Shown: positions 1 to 8,998 of the stretch, one piece after another
How the letters are laid out: every line of letters begins with the position of its first letter
Numbering within the stretch: position 1 is the stretch's first letter
Assembly: GCA_013001885.1 (NCBI GenBank)
Contig: JABDLD010000046.1
Location: 1-64,000, forward strand
DNA from: Lysobacterales bacterium
GTDB lineage: Bacteria > Pseudomonadota > Gammaproteobacteria > Xanthomonadales > SZUA-36
Direction: 5' to 3'
DNA: 64,000 nucleotides
Translations under genes and position numbers: made by a program
The notes under the pieces: model-generated
Database searches by the model: none
What the model saw: only the letters and a program-made list of their open reading frames with translations
What the model was told of the DNA's origin: nothing

Positions 1-37
1 GCTTGCTGGTGGATCGTGCTTAAACGTTTTGTTATAC
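1..37 (-). repeat. attC site A (partial, cut by window start)
   Basis: On the minus strand this reads GTATAACAAAACGTTTAAGC and onward, matching the left half of an attC site (1L core GTATAAC at 31-37 followed by the conserved ACAA..CGTTNAAGC block). The right half lies outside the window. It overlaps the stop codon of the cassette gene ending at 32. Confidence 0.7.
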
Positions 38-451
38 GTTGCTGTCATTTCTGGGCCAATTCCAGGCGTACCATACGACGAGTGCCGTAAGTGCAGTTTC
101 TATGGCCGCAAAGAACTTATAGAAATACCAGTCTGAAGCGTAAGTAATAAGAGCCATCAGCAGGGTGAAGAAGATCCCCACGATGATATTTAAAATTCGG
201 TTAGCTCTGGCAGGCAGTGCGATAGACAAAAATACCATTAGGCTTGGGATCGCCATGAGAATGGATGTTCCCAACAGAACGCCTTGTGTCACAGACCCCA
301 GCGGCCCCATGTTCCCTTGCAGCATATTTTCGAGCTTGCCCGGGGTGTATAGCTCAAAATAGTCACAATAGATGTAGCAGAACATGGTCGAAGCCCACAG
401 CGCACTGAGTCTTAATTTCGTGTGAATTTTCAGGTCAGAGAGTTGTGACAT
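32..451 (-). CDS. Cassette-borne DUF6326-like membrane protein
   Basis: A 139-residue integral membrane protein. Hydrophobic segments are visible at about residues 13-33, 57-79, 86-106 and 114-132, giving a likely four-helix topology. The sequence (LKIHTKLRLSALW start, YCDYFELYTPG, MGPLGPVTQG-like loop) matches my memory of the DUF6326 family, whose function is unknown. The ATG at 451 begins exactly at the conserved N-terminus (MSQLSDLKIHTKLRL). An in-frame ATG 20 codons upstream at 511 would add a non-conserved leader, so I prefer 451. The TAA stop falls inside the attC left core, as is usual for cassette genes. No promoter is obvious; cassette genes often depend on a promoter of the array. 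Function unknown. Confidence 0.75.
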   Translation of the reverse strand: MSQLSDLKIHTKLRLSALWASTMFCYIYCDYFELYTPGKLENMLQGNMGPLGSVTQGVLLGTSILMAIPSLMVFLSIALPARANRILNIIVGIFFTLLMALITYASDWYFYKFFAAIETALTALVVWYAWNWPRNDSNV

Positions 452-603
452 GGTTTTGTTCTTCTGCTTTTCAGACGTCAATAGTGCCAGATGATATTTC
501 GAATTGTTCAATAAAAATAATTACCAAACTTTGATTCAGAAATGGTCGGCGAAAATGGAGAACCCTTTTCTGGCAAACGTGTCCATGGATTTCACCCATT
601 TTC

Positions 604-679
604 GTATAACGTCTAGATTAAGCGGCCAGCTGTAAACCGGTCCGATGCCGAAGGCATGTTCTTGAATGCTTTGTTATGT
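604..679 (-). repeat. attC site B, 76 bp
   Basis: The minus strand begins ACATAACAAAGCATTCAAG and ends CCGCTTAATC..ACGTTATAC, matching the left and right ends of known attC sites. An internal ATGCC-GAA-GGCAT hairpin at about 643-655 is the expected variable terminal structure. It overlaps the stop codon of the gene ending at 674. The 150 bases between this site and the start of the next gene at 451 hold no gene. Confidence 0.8.
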
Positions 680-1066
680 GGTATCTGCATTTGCGTCTCC
701 CTTGAGCATGATAGACGCCATCAAAATACCAGCGGCGACTGCCGCGAGCACAATGGTGCCCGGAAACCAACCCGCTACACTAAAAACCCACATAAAATCG
801 CCCAGCACCACAACACCACAAAACAGAGCAACTGGCACAGACCAGTTGGGCAGGCGAACAGCTAGCCAGAGAAGCGGAACCGACACCACAATAAGATGCC
901 ATGAAAAGAATAGCCAAAGAATCGGAATTCCCTTGGCTAGAAATGTGGGAAGCGAAGTGTCCGAGATTGCTTCTTCGAGGCCGGCAAGACCTGTCGAATG
1001 GTAATAGGCTGTGCCTACAAGAAGTACGCTACAAACCCCAAGTATAGTTCTTGCGACTCCTTTCAA
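674..1066 (-). CDS. Cassette-borne small integral membrane protein, unknown
   Basis: A 130-residue protein made almost entirely of hydrophobic segments (about residues 7-25, 44-70, 77-95 and 100-122), so probably a four-helix inner-membrane protein. I do not recognise a family. The start is a TTG at 1066, supported by the purine-rich AGGAAAGGA a few bases upstream; no ATG comes earlier than residue 92 in this frame. The TAA stop overlaps the left core of attC site B, so gene and attC form one complete cassette. It ends with a soluble tail rich in D, A and T that is partly encoded next to the attC. Its role cannot be inferred; many integron cassettes carry small membrane proteins of unknown function. 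Confidence 0.65.
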   Translation of the reverse strand: MKGVARTILGVCSVLLVGTAYYHSTGLAGLEEAISDTSLPTFLAKGIPILWLFFSWHLIVVSVPLLWLAVRLPNWSVPVALFCGVVVLGDFMWVFSVAGWFPGTIVLAAVAAGILMASIMLKGDANADTT

Positions 1067-1084
1067 AGTCCTTTCCTATTTGAT

Positions 1085-1147
1085 ATCTAACGTTTGAATT
1101 GACCGGCACCGGCATCGCCGGTGTCCGTGTTGAATGACTTGTTATGT
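1085..1147 (-). repeat. attC site C, 63 bp
   Basis: The minus strand begins ACATAACAAGTCATTCAA and ends TCAATTCAAACGTTAGAT, close to the attC consensus. A perfect CACCGGC-ATC-GCCGGTG hairpin is visible in the middle (about 1106-1122). The gene to its right has no stop codon before the site and reads through it to a TAG in the right core. Confidence 0.85.
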
Positions 1148-1608
1148 GTCAGGGAGAGAACTTTATCTATTTCAAGAACAAACGGCGGTGGATAAGCAAC
1201 TTTGGCAGTAACCCACCAATTCTTACCATATTTGGTTTTAAGAAATTCGCCTACATAAGGCCCCATGGTTTCATTGAACTTTCCATGCTTGAGAAGTCCG
1301 CGCCTGCTTCTATCCCAAATATGATATGCAGCCCATGTGTGCTCCATAAGCAAGGTTTCCAATCGCAATAAGCTAACATCATCCATATCAGAATTATCAC
1401 TCAAGCCACGTTGCCAGATATCTGCCACTTCTTGGTTTGTAATTATTGAATGACGGATTGCCGACCATTCGGCCATGGTAGTATTTTCTTCATTTCTTTC
1501 TAGATGATGGGAGTTTTGTCTTATTTGAAACCCAACAAATATCAATGAAATTACTAGTCCTACTGATGCCAATATTTCAGCTAAACTCGCATAATCTTGA
1601 AGGTCCAA
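1087..1608 (-). CDS. Cassette-borne single-TM protein whose C-terminus is encoded by attC
   Basis: A 173-residue protein with one N-terminal transmembrane helix (about residues 8-27, followed by GFQIRQN) and a soluble, Trp-rich helical domain. This layout (SLAEI..ISLIFVGFQIRQN) recurs in many uncharacterised gammaproteobacterial proteins, as I recall; no function is known. I choose a TTG start at 1608 because a perfect AGGAGG lies nine bases upstream (complement of 1618-1623). The open frame extends to an ATG at 1734, but those 42 codons are simply a translation of attC site D. There is no stop before attC C, so the last 20 or so residues (beginning HNKSFNTDTG) are attC-encoded. The region is AT-rich compared with the chromosome. 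Confidence 0.7.
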   Translation of the reverse strand: MDLQDYASLAEILASVGLVISLIFVGFQIRQNSHHLERNEENTTMAEWSAIRHSIITNQEVADIWQRGLSDNSDMDDVSLLRLETLLMEHTWAAYHIWDRSRRGLLKHGKFNETMGPYVGEFLKTKYGKNWWVTAKVAYPPPFVLEIDKVLSLTHNKSFNTDTGDAGAGQFKR

Positions 1609-1650
1609 TTTACCTATCCTCCTGGAATCTGGCTCATGATCGGGTTGGGC

Positions 1651-1727
1651 ACATAACGTATTGGCCAAGCGGCACGGCTTGCCGCGTCCGGTGAGCGAAG
1701 CGAGCGTACTTGAACGACTTGTTATAT
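1651..1727 (-). repeat. attC site D, 77 bp
   Basis: The minus strand begins ATATAACAAGTCGTTCAAG and ends CCGCTTGGCCAATACGTTATGT, matching attC left and right ends. A GCGGC..GCCGC hairpin lies in the middle. It terminates the cassette whose gene survives only as a 24-codon remnant. Confidence 0.85.
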
Positions 1728-1740
1728 GTCGCATTCATGT

Positions 1741-1812
1741 TCAAAGCCACTCCAGAGAATTGGCAATCACGAGAAAGCCTCCGACGATACCTAAGCTTGG
1801 CGTCGCAATTGG
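1741..1812 (-). pseudogene. 3' remnant of a cassette gene (membrane segment)
   Basis: Directly before attC D on the minus strand, one frame reads PIATPSLGIVGGFLVIANSL then EWL and a TGA stop at 1741. It looks like the last transmembrane helix of a cassette protein. Going upstream the frame meets a stop at 1813-1815 and then the unrelated gene ending at 1830, so the rest of the gene is missing. The position, spacing to attC D and hydrophobic pattern support a truncated cassette, but only 24 codons remain. Confidence 0.45.
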
Positions 1813-1829
1813 CTAAAATGACGCGGGTA

Positions 1830-2126
1830 TTATTCCAATACCAGTTCCCGTTGCAGGCTGAAAGCCTGGGGTTTGTCTGCAAACCATGATTTTGCCTGCG
1901 CCCAGGCGCTTCTGAAAAGATCGCTCTGGCGATATGCCTCCAGCTCGTTTTCACCGGTCCAGATACTGTACGTGTAAAAAACATTGGATTGACCGACGTC
2001 GCGGTGCAGTTCCAGGTGCTGCACGCCCGGAAAATTCCGAATATTTGCCGCTACGGTCTTGAAATGTGCCAGAAAATCTTCGGCATGAGCCGGTTGGAAC
2101 TCCATTCTTACGATGCGCGTGATCAT
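1830..2126 (-). CDS. Antibiotic biosynthesis monooxygenase (ABM) domain protein
   Basis: A 98-residue protein with the pattern of the ABM ferredoxin-like fold: MITRIVRMEFQP start, a middle helix (FLAHFKTVAANIRNFPG), VQHLELHRD, then YSIWTGENELEAYRQSDLFR and a WF..KPQAFSLQREL ending. Such proteins act as small cofactor-free monooxygenases or as heme/quinol-related enzymes; the substrate cannot be predicted. The start is the ATG at 2126. The long open frame to 2474 is an antisense shadow of the mutase gene. The gene sits alone between the cassette array and the divergent mutase operon, 124 bases from the next start, and ends only about 15 bases from the array junction. Confidence 0.75.
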   Translation of the reverse strand: MITRIVRMEFQPAHAEDFLAHFKTVAANIRNFPGVQHLELHRDVGQSNVFYTYSIWTGENELEAYRQSDLFRSAWAQAKSWFADKPQAFSLQRELVLE

Positions 2127-2182
2127 AACGATACTGAATAATTGAGTAGGCCTTGGTCTAATTGCGTTGCGGGCTTGCCATG

Positions 2183-2213
2183 TTGACAATACCCTGCTGA
2201 GGGTGAGTATATA
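2183..2213 (+). promoter_or_regulatory. Putative sigma70 promoter of the propionate operon with internal inverted repeat
   Basis: TTGACA at 2183-2188 is a perfect -35 element, followed 18-19 bases later by a TATATA-like -10 (2207-2213). The spacer contains the inverted repeat ACCCT-GCTG-AGGGT (2191-2204), which sits where a repressor could block polymerase. By-eye call only. Confidence 0.45.
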
Positions 2214-2265
2214 TGAGCTGGATTGGCAAGGCTTGCTCAGAGATAATGCAATGCGGAAAAAATCT

Positions 2266-4407
2266 ATGACAGAATTCCCAAAGAAAACACTTGAAGATTG
2301 GCAGGCGATGGCTACCCGTGAATGCAGGGGCAGGCCGCTTGAAGATCTGACCTGGGACACGCCGGAGGGAATCCGGGTCAAGCCTCTGTATACAGCCGCG
2401 GACCTCGAAAACCTGGACCACATGGATTCTTTGCCCGGTATGGCGCCCTTCGTGCGCGGCCCGAAGGCAACCATGTACGCTGGCCGGCCCTGGACGGTTC
2501 GTCAGTATGCAGGATTCTCCACCGCTGAAGAGTCCAACGCGTTCTATCGAAAGAACCTGGAGGCCGGGCAGACCGGGTTGTCAGTCGCTTTCGATCTTGC
2601 CACGCATCGCGGCTACGACTCAGATCATGCGCGCGTTGAGGGTGATGTGGGCAAGGCGGGCGTGGCCATCGACAGCGTCGCCGACATGAAAATCCTGTTC
2701 GACGGAATTCCGCTCGAAAAGATGTCTGTCTCCATGACCATGAATGGCGCGGTCCTGCCGGTGATGGCGATGTACATCGTTGCCGCTGAAGAGCAGGGTG
2801 TTCAACCAGAGCAACTGGCCGGCACGCTGCAGAACGACATCCTGAAGGAATTCATGGTTCGTAACACCTATATTTATCCGCCCGCTCCCTCGATGCGGAT
2901 CGTGTCTGACATCATAGCGTTCACTTCCGAGCATATGCCCCGCTACAATTCGATGTCCATATCCGGCTATCACATGCAGGAAGCCGGGGCGACCTGTGCG
3001 CAGGAACTGGCCTACACCATTGCCGACGGCATTGAGTATGTTCGCGCCGCAATTGCCAGCGGGTTGGACGTGGATGCTTTTGCCCCCCGGCTATCCTTTT
3101 TCTTCGCAATCGGTATGAATTTTTTCATGGAAGTGGCCAAGTTGAGAGGAGCACGCCTGCTCTGGTCAACGCTGATGCAGGAAAATTTCGCGCCGAAAGA
3201 CCCCCGTTCACTGATGCTGCGAACTCACTGCCAGACTTCGGGTGTCAGCCTGACGGCAAAGGACCCTTACAACAACATCATGCGCACCACTGTCGAGGCC
3301 ATGGCGGCTGCGCTTGGCGGAACCCAGTCGCTGCATACCAATTCTTTTGATGAAGCGCTCGCACTGCCCAGCGAATTTTCTGCCCGCATCGCCCGCAATA
3401 CGCAACTGGTGCTGCAGGAAGAAACCGGCATCACGAATGTTGTTGACCCGCTTGCGGGTTCTTTCTACGTGGAGAGTCTGACGCATGAACTGGTGGCCGA
3501 GGCGCGCAAACTCATCGATGAAGTTGAAGAAATGGGCGGAATGACCCGTGCGGTTGAGTCGGGAATGCCCAAGTTGCGCATTGAGGAAGCTTCTGCCCTG
3601 CGCCAGGCACGTATCGATCGGGGCGAAGAGGTCATTGTCGGCGTCAACAAGTACCGGTTGGAGCACGAACCGCCTGTCGATATTTTGAATATCGATAACA
3701 GCGCGGTACGTGAGGCCCAGATCCGCCGGCTGAACGAAGTCCGTGGCGCGCGTGATCAGCAGGCTTGCAATACCGCCCTGGATGCCCTGACGCGGGCGGC
3801 GCAAGAGAAAACCGGTAACCTGCTGGCTTTAGCAGTGGATGCTGCTAGGGTACGTGCGACGGTCGGTGAAATTTCCGATGCACTGGAAAAAGTGTACAGT
3901 CGCCACCGGGCTGTGACCCATTCCATTGCCGGTGTCTATGGTTCCGCGTATGCAAGCGACGAGGGTTATGCAAAAGTGCAGCAGGAGGTGAGGGACTTTG
4001 CGGAAACCGAAGGCCGGCGTCCGCGGATGCTGGTCTGCAAGCTCGGCCAGGACGGACATGATCGCGGGGCCAAGGTGATCGCGACAGCTTTTGCTGATAT
4101 CGGCTTCGATGTCGATATCGGCCCGCTGTTCCAGACCCCGGATGAAGCCGTTCGCGAAGCAATCGAAAACGATGTCCACGTTATTGGAATCTCTTCCCAG
4201 GCTGCAGGGCACAAAACGCTGGTGCCGCAGGTCATCCAGGGCTTGAAGGATCAGAACATTGAAGACATCATCATCATTTGCGGCGGCGTGATTCCACCCC
4301 AGGATTATGAAGAAATGCTGGACATGGGTGTATCAGCCGTATTCGGCCCTGGCACCAACATCCTGTTGGCTGCCCACGAGGTTCTAGGGCTCATCAAGAG
4401 TCGCTAA
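2266..4407 (+). CDS. mcm: Methylmalonyl-CoA mutase, single-chain (homodimer-type)
   Basis: Adenosylcobalamin enzyme that interconverts methylmalonyl-CoA and succinyl-CoA in the cytoplasm. The 713-residue length equals that of homodimeric mutases. The N-terminal TIM-barrel domain has the signature [39 protein letters not shown] and [17 protein letters not shown]. The C-terminal B12-binding domain has DGHDRG (residues 596-601), where His598 is the lower axial cobalt ligand, plus the GGVIPPQDY segment. Two starts are possible, 2251 and 2266; I prefer 2266 because the protein then begins [13 protein letters not shown] like relatives, and the further extension to 2167 runs through promoter-like sequence. 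It leads a five-gene operon with propionyl-CoA carboxylase, MeaB and an epimerase-like protein. Confidence 0.96.
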   Translation: MTEFPKKTLEDWQAMATRECRGRPLEDLTWDTPEGIRVKPLYTAADLENLDHMDSLPGMAPFVRGPKATMYAGRPWTVRQYAGFSTAEESNAFYRKNLEAGQTGLSVAFDLATHRGYDSDHARVEGDVGKAGVAIDSVADMKILFDGIPLEKMSVSMTMNGAVLPVMAMYIVAAEEQGVQPEQLAGTLQNDILKEFMVRNTYIYPPAPSMRIVSDIIAFTSEHMPRYNSMSISGYHMQEAGATCAQELAYTIADGIEYVRAAIASGLDVDAFAPRLSFFFAIGMNFFMEVAKLRGARLLWSTLMQENFAPKDPRSLMLRTHCQTSGVSLTAKDPYNNIMRTTVEAMAAALGGTQSLHTNSFDEALALPSEFSARIARNTQLVLQEETGITNVVDPLAGSFYVESLTHELVAEARKLIDEVEEMGGMTRAVESGMPKLRIEEASALRQARIDRGEEVIVGVNKYRLEHEPPVDILNIDNSAVREAQIRRLNEVRGARDQQACNTALDALTRAAQEKTGNLLALAVDAARVRATVGEISDALEKVYSRHRAVTHSIAGVYGSAYASDEGYAKVQQEVRDFAETEGRRPRMLVCKLGQDGHDRGAKVIATAFADIGFDVDIGPLFQTPDEAVREAIENDVHVIGISSQAAGHKTLVPQVIQGLKDQNIEDIIIICGGVIPPQDYEEMLDMGVSAVFGPGTNILLAAHEVLGLIKSR

Positions 4408-4418
4408 AGGAAGGATTC

Positions 4419-5951
4419 ATGCAGGAAATTGTCGAACAACTCGAACAAAAACGAAAAGCGGCTGCTCTGGGTGGAGGTCAAAGCCGAATCGATATTCAGC
4501 ACAGCCGCGGCAAACTCACCGCGCGCGAACGCGTTGAGTTGCTGCTCGACGAGGGCAGTTTCGAAGAGTGGGATACTTTTGTCGAACATCGGTGCACCGA
4601 TTTTGGTATGTCGGAAAAGAAAATCACCGGCGACGGCGTCGTCACCGGTTATGGAACAGTGAATGGCAGGGTCGTGTTTGTATTCAGCCAGGATTTCACG
4701 GTGTTTGGCGGGTCACTTTCCGAAGCAAATGCCGAAAAGATCTGCAAGGTGATGGATCACGCCATGAAGGTAGGGGCGCCGATCATCGGCCTGAATGACT
4801 CGGGTGGAGCACGCATCCAGGAAGGGGTGGCGTCGCTGGGAGGATACGCAGACGTATTCCAGCGCAATGTGCTGGCTTCCGGTGTTGTACCGCAAATTTC
4901 TGTCATCATGGGGCCCTGTGCCGGGGGGGCGGTCTATTCTCCCGCCATCACCGATTTCATTTTCATGGTGAAGGACAGTTCCTACATGTTCGTGACTGGG
5001 CCTGACGTCGTCAAGACCGTCACCCAGGAGCAGGTTACAGCAGAAGAACTCGGAGGCGCACTGACGCATTCAACCATATCAGGAGTGTGTGATCGTGCTT
5101 ATGAGAACGATGTTGAGACTCTTCTGATGGTGCGGCGATTCATAAATTATCTTCCCGCCAACAACCGCGACAGGGCGCCGTTTCGCCCCACGCCCGACCG
5201 CGCTGACCGCATGGAAAAATCACTCGACACCCTGGTTCCGGACAATCCCAACATGCCGTATGACATGAAGGAACTGGTTTACAAGGTTTCCGATGACAAC
5301 GAATTCTGGGAGCTGCAACCCGAACACGCGCAAAATATCATCATCGGATTTTCCCGGATGGACGGGCATCCTGTTGGCGTGGTCGCCAACCAGCCTATGG
5401 TCCTGGCGGGCTGCCTGGACATCAAGTCGTCGATCAAGGCCGGACGCTTCATTCGATTTTGTGATGCGTTCAATATTCCCATTCTTACTTTTGTTGACGT
5501 ACCGGGTTTTATGCCCGGTACGGCGCAGGAATATGGTGGAATCATCAAGCATGGCGCCAAGCTCCTGTTTGCCTATGCCGAGGCAACCGTTCCCAAGATC
5601 ACGGTCATCACGCGCAAGGCTTATGGTGGAGCCTATGACGTGATGGCCTCCAAGCATCTTCGCGGCGACGTTAACCTCGCCTGGCCCAGCGCCGAAATCG
5701 CGGTTATGGGCCCGAAGGGAGCCGTTGAAATCATCTTTCGTGAAGACATCGGCGATGAGAAAAAAATTGCCGAACGCACAGAGGAATACCGGAGTAAATT
5801 TGCCAATCCGTTTATTGCCGGCAGCCGTGGATACATAGACGATGTGATCGCGCCTCATGCCACGCGCAAACGCATTTGCCGTTCGCTGGCCATGTTACGG
5901 GATAAGAAGCTGGACAATCCGTGGCGCAAACACGACAACATTCCACTGTAG
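4419..5951 (+). CDS. pccB: Propionyl-CoA carboxylase beta subunit (carboxyltransferase)
   Basis: The carboxyltransferase half of biotin-dependent propionyl-CoA carboxylase, which moves CO2 from carboxybiotin to propionyl-CoA to make methylmalonyl-CoA. The 510-residue length is typical. Family marks include the N-terminal [34 protein letters not shown] and [12 protein letters not shown] oxyanion/CoA region of the first crotonase-like domain, and [20 protein letters not shown] plus [14 protein letters not shown] in the second. The start ATG at 4419 follows a strong AGGAAGG. The gene begins 11 bases after the mutase stop and is 24 bases from the alpha subunit, so the three are surely cotranscribed. 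The gap-free set mutase-pccB-pccA-meaB supports propionyl-CoA rather than geranyl- or methylcrotonyl-CoA as substrate. Confidence 0.95.
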   Translation: MQEIVEQLEQKRKAAALGGGQSRIDIQHSRGKLTARERVELLLDEGSFEEWDTFVEHRCTDFGMSEKKITGDGVVTGYGTVNGRVVFVFSQDFTVFGGSLSEANAEKICKVMDHAMKVGAPIIGLNDSGGARIQEGVASLGGYADVFQRNVLASGVVPQISVIMGPCAGGAVYSPAITDFIFMVKDSSYMFVTGPDVVKTVTQEQVTAEELGGALTHSTISGVCDRAYENDVETLLMVRRFINYLPANNRDRAPFRPTPDRADRMEKSLDTLVPDNPNMPYDMKELVYKVSDDNEFWELQPEHAQNIIIGFSRMDGHPVGVVANQPMVLAGCLDIKSSIKAGRFIRFCDAFNIPILTFVDVPGFMPGTAQEYGGIIKHGAKLLFAYAEATVPKITVITRKAYGGAYDVMASKHLRGDVNLAWPSAEIAVMGPKGAVEIIFREDIGDEKKIAERTEEYRSKFANPFIAGSRGYIDDVIAPHATRKRICRSLAMLRDKKLDNPWRKHDNIPL

Positions 5952-5975
5952 TGCAACAGATTCGAGGGACTGCCT

Positions 5976-7961
5976 GTGTTTGACAAAATCCTGATTGCCA
6001 ATCGCGGTGAAATCGCCTGCCGTGTGATCAAGTCTGCTCGCAAAATGGGGATCAAGACGGTGGCTGTCTTCTCCGATGCCGATCGCGATGCGCTGCATGT
6101 GCAGTTGGCGGATGAGGCCGTGAATATCGGTCCTCCTCCTTCGACACAAAGTTACCTGTTAATGGACAGGATTGTGCAGGCTTGCCTGGATACCGGCGCC
6201 CAGGCCGTACATCCCGGTTATGGCTTTTTGTCCGAAAACTCCGCATTTTGTGAATTGCTGGCAAAGGCGGGTATCGTTTTTATCGGCCCGAAGACTCGCG
6301 CCATCGAAGCTATGGGAGACAAAATTACCTCAAAGAAACTGGCCGATGAAGCCGGGGTGAATACCATACCGGGCTACACAGACGTTCTGCGTGATGCCGA
6401 ACACGCCGTGAAAATTTCCAATGAGTTGGGTTACCCGGTGATGCTGAAAGCCACCGCGGGCGGCGGCGGAAAAGGCATGCGTGTGGCAAGCAATGATGAT
6501 GAGTGCCGGGATGGATTCGAAAGGGCTGCCAATGAAGCCCGCTCCAGTTTCGGTGATGATCGCATTTTCGTGGAGAAATTCATCGAGGAACCACGGCATA
6601 TTGAGATTCAGCTGATTGCCGACGGTCACGGAAACGTGGTTCATCTGAATGAGCGCGAATGCTCCCTGCAAAGACGTCACCAGAAAGTGATCGAAGAGGC
6701 GCCTTCGCCTTTTATCGATGAAGAAACTCGTCAGCAGATGGGTGCGCAGGCCATTGCTTTGGCCAGGGCTGTGGACTATGAATCTGCCGGGACCGTCGAG
6801 TTTATAGTCGATGGCCAGCGTAATTTCTATTTCCTGGAAATGAATACCCGCCTGCAGGTTGAGCACCCGGTGAGCGAGCTGATCACCGGCGTTGACCTGG
6901 TGGAGCTTATGATCCGGGTTGCCGACGGTGAGAAACTTCCGATTTCCCAGGCGGACATTGGCATCAACGGCTGGGCGATGGAATCCCGTGTCTATGCCGA
7001 GGACCCCTTCCGTAATTTCCTGCCTTCCACGGGGCGCCTGGTGTACTACCGTCCACCGGTCGAAGACGCTCACGTCCGGGTCGATACCGGGGTCTTCGAA
7101 GGCGGGCAGGTTTCCATGTTTTATGACCCGATGATTGCCAAGCTGATTACTTACGGCGCCGATCGCGAGGAGGCCAGGGCACATATGCGCACGGCGCTGG
7201 ACCGTTTCCTGATCCGCGGCGTGTCCTGCAACATCAGTTTTCTGTCAGCCTTGATGGTGCATCCGCGCTTTGTAAGCGGAGACATGAGCACAAACCTGAT
7301 CGGAGACGAATATCCTGAAGGCTTTCATCCAACTGATTTGCCCCAGGAGGATCCGTCCATCATGGTGTCAGTGGCCGCGTCCATGGTGCGCAGTTACCGG
7401 GACCGTGCCGCCCAGATTGACGGCCAGTTGTCCGGGCATGAGCGCCGCGTGCCTAAGGACTGGGTGGTCGTAATGAACAACGAGTACCACGAGGTCTCCA
7501 TCGTTCCGGTGGAAGGCGGGCATGACGTGGAATACCGTGACAAAACTTATGCCGTTCGCAGTAACTGGCAGTTTGGACAACCCCTTTTTACCGGCACCAT
7601 CAATGCCAGTGAAATATTTGTCCAGGTCGAACGACGGATGCAGATTTACCGGCTTTTCCACAACGGATCCCAGGCCAATGTTATGGTCATCACTCCGCGC
7701 ACCGCTGAACTCCTGAAAATCATGCCGGTCAAGGCGCCGCCGGATATGTCAAAATTCCTGCTTTCACCGATGCCGGGTCTGTTGGTCTCACTGTCGGTGA
7801 AAGAGGGAGATACCGTGAGTGTGGGCGAGGAACTGGCAGTGCTGGAAGCCATGAAAATGGAAAACACGCTTTATGCCGAGCGAGACGGTGTAGTTGTCAG
7901 CGTCAATTTTGAACCTGGCGCAAACCTGGCGGTTGATGACAAGATCCTGGAGTTAGAATAA
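5976..7961 (+). CDS. pccA: Propionyl/acetyl-CoA carboxylase alpha subunit (biotin carboxylase plus BCCP)
   Basis: The ATP-dependent biotin carboxylase of the complex, 661 residues. It starts with the biotin-carboxylase N-domain (FDKILIANRGEIACRVI), continues with the ATP-grasp segments (KATAGGGGKGMR, NERECSLQRRHQK, FLEMNTRLQVEHPVSE), and ends with a biotin carrier domain whose EAMKMEN motif puts the biotinylated lysine at residue 627, 35 residues from the C-terminus as expected. The start is a GTG at 5976 with GAGGGA upstream; the sequence from there matches the conserved N-terminus exactly. It pairs with the beta subunit encoded just upstream. A BT-like linker region lies between the two catalytic parts. 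Confidence 0.95.
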   Translation: MFDKILIANRGEIACRVIKSARKMGIKTVAVFSDADRDALHVQLADEAVNIGPPPSTQSYLLMDRIVQACLDTGAQAVHPGYGFLSENSAFCELLAKAGIVFIGPKTRAIEAMGDKITSKKLADEAGVNTIPGYTDVLRDAEHAVKISNELGYPVMLKATAGGGGKGMRVASNDDECRDGFERAANEARSSFGDDRIFVEKFIEEPRHIEIQLIADGHGNVVHLNERECSLQRRHQKVIEEAPSPFIDEETRQQMGAQAIALARAVDYESAGTVEFIVDGQRNFYFLEMNTRLQVEHPVSELITGVDLVELMIRVADGEKLPISQADIGINGWAMESRVYAEDPFRNFLPSTGRLVYYRPPVEDAHVRVDTGVFEGGQVSMFYDPMIAKLITYGADREEARAHMRTALDRFLIRGVSCNISFLSALMVHPRFVSGDMSTNLIGDEYPEGFHPTDLPQEDPSIMVSVAASMVRSYRDRAAQIDGQLSGHERRVPKDWVVVMNNEYHEVSIVPVEGGHDVEYRDKTYAVRSNWQFGQPLFTGTINASEIFVQVERRMQIYRLFHNGSQANVMVITPRTAELLKIMPVKAPPDMSKFLLSPMPGLLVSLSVKEGDTVSVGEELAVLEAMKMENTLYAERDGVVVSVNFEPGANLAVDDKILELE

Positions 7962-7965
7962 CCCG

Positions 7966-8979
7966 GTGGCGCAGGATTCAGCCGTGCAGGACGCTGAAGT
8001 GCTTGCCGCCAGTGTGCTGGCAGGAGATAGAAGGGCGCTTGCACGCGCCATTACCCTGATCGAGTCCACCCGGGCGGACCACATGGCTGTCGCAAGTCTC
8101 CTGCTTGAACATTTGATTCCGCACTCCGGAAATTCCATTCGCCTGGGAATCTCCGGTGTTCCAGGCGTTGGTAAATCCACTTTCATCGAAGCACTGGGAA
8201 ACCATGTGATCGATGAAGGACACCGGGTGGCGGTACTCACGGTGGATCCTTCCTCGGCGATCAGCGGGGGGTCGATCCTCGGTGACAAAACGAGAATGGA
8301 ATTGCTAGCACGTCGTCAGGAAGCCTATATCCGTCCCTCACCCGCTGGCAATACGCTGGGAGGCGTCACCCGGCGTAGCCGAGAGGCGCTGATTCTTTGC
8401 GAGGCTGCGGGTTATGACGTGCTAATCGTGGAAACCGTCGGTGTGGGACAGTCAGAGACCCGCGTTGCGGAAATGACGGACATGTTCATGTTGCTGTTGT
8501 TGCCTGGGGGGGGTGATGAACTCCAGGGCATCAAGCGCGGCATCATGGAATTAGCCGATCTCATCCTGATCAACAAGGCGGACGGTGAGTTGAAGGCTCT
8601 CGCGGGGCGTTCTGCAGCGGACTACCGCAATGCGTTGCGCCTGCTCCATCCACGTTCCGCCGACTGGCGTGTCGAAGTTCAGACCTGTTCTGCCCGGGAT
8701 GGCGTCGGAATCGACAAAGCCTGGCAGACTGCGCTGCGTCACCAGGATGTGCTCAAGGCCAGTGGTGAGTTTGAAACCCGGAGGGCTGCCCAGGCCAGAA
8801 CCTGGATGTGGTCCGAAGTCCATGCCAGCCTGGTTTCCGCTCTGCAAAGCGATCCCGAGGTCCGCCGGCGAATACCCTCACTCGAGGCAGCGGCCAGCGA
8901 GGGAAGAATGCCGCCGACTCTCGCAGCCAGGCAATTGCTGGATATTTTTCTAAAGCGTCAGAAAAAGTCAGACTCATAG
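7966..8979 (+). CDS. meaB: MeaB/ArgK-type GTPase chaperone of methylmalonyl-CoA mutase
   Basis: G3E-class GTPase that protects the mutase and gates loading of adenosylcobalamin. It is 337 residues, the usual size. Visible motifs are the P-loop GVPGVGKST (about residues 64-72), the switch region [27 protein letters not shown] and the guanine-specificity NKAD. The C-terminus has the dimerisation extension ([15 protein letters not shown]). The start is a GTG at 7966, five bases after the carboxylase stop. Co-transcription with the mutase and carboxylase identifies its client. Older databases call this family ArgK or LAO transport kinase, a misannotation in this setting. Confidence 0.95.
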   Translation: MAQDSAVQDAEVLAASVLAGDRRALARAITLIESTRADHMAVASLLLEHLIPHSGNSIRLGISGVPGVGKSTFIEALGNHVIDEGHRVAVLTVDPSSAISGGSILGDKTRMELLARRQEAYIRPSPAGNTLGGVTRRSREALILCEAAGYDVLIVETVGVGQSETRVAEMTDMFMLLLLPGGGDELQGIKRGIMELADLILINKADGELKALAGRSAADYRNALRLLHPRSADWRVEVQTCSARDGVGIDKAWQTALRHQDVLKASGEFETRRAAQARTWMWSEVHASLVSALQSDPEVRRRIPSLEAAASEGRMPPTLAARQLLDIFLKRQKKSDS

Positions 8980-8998
8980 ACAATCCCGGAGAAAACTG

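Larger units (their letters stand above)
1..1815 (-). mobile_element. Integron gene-cassette array (three cassettes plus a remnant), no integrase seen
   Basis: Four attC-like recombination sites (1-37 partial, 604-679, 1085-1147, 1651-1727) alternate with short genes that all read leftward. Read on the minus strand each site starts with a TAACAA(A/G).CGTTCAAG-type left end next to the 3' end of a gene and finishes with a CGTTAT/CGTTAG-type right end. This is the known attC layout, so the genes and sites are in the normal cassette orientation. The attI site and intI gene should then lie to the right of the array, but core metabolic genes begin there at 1830. The DNA inside the cassettes is visibly more AT-rich than the rest of the window, which fits acquisition by transfer. 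The array continues off the left edge. Confidence 0.8.

Noticed and set aside
1609-1734. Extra 42 codons at the start of the third cassette gene
   Set aside because: They mostly translate attC site D, and a perfect AGGAGG supports the TTG at 1608 instead.
2167-2265. Longer N-terminus of the mutase, starting at 2167
   Set aside because: This part overlaps a good promoter (TTGACA at 2183) and has no resemblance to mutase N-termini.
5220-5858. A 212-codon open frame on the minus strand
   Set aside because: It is antisense to pccB and has no recognisable domain.
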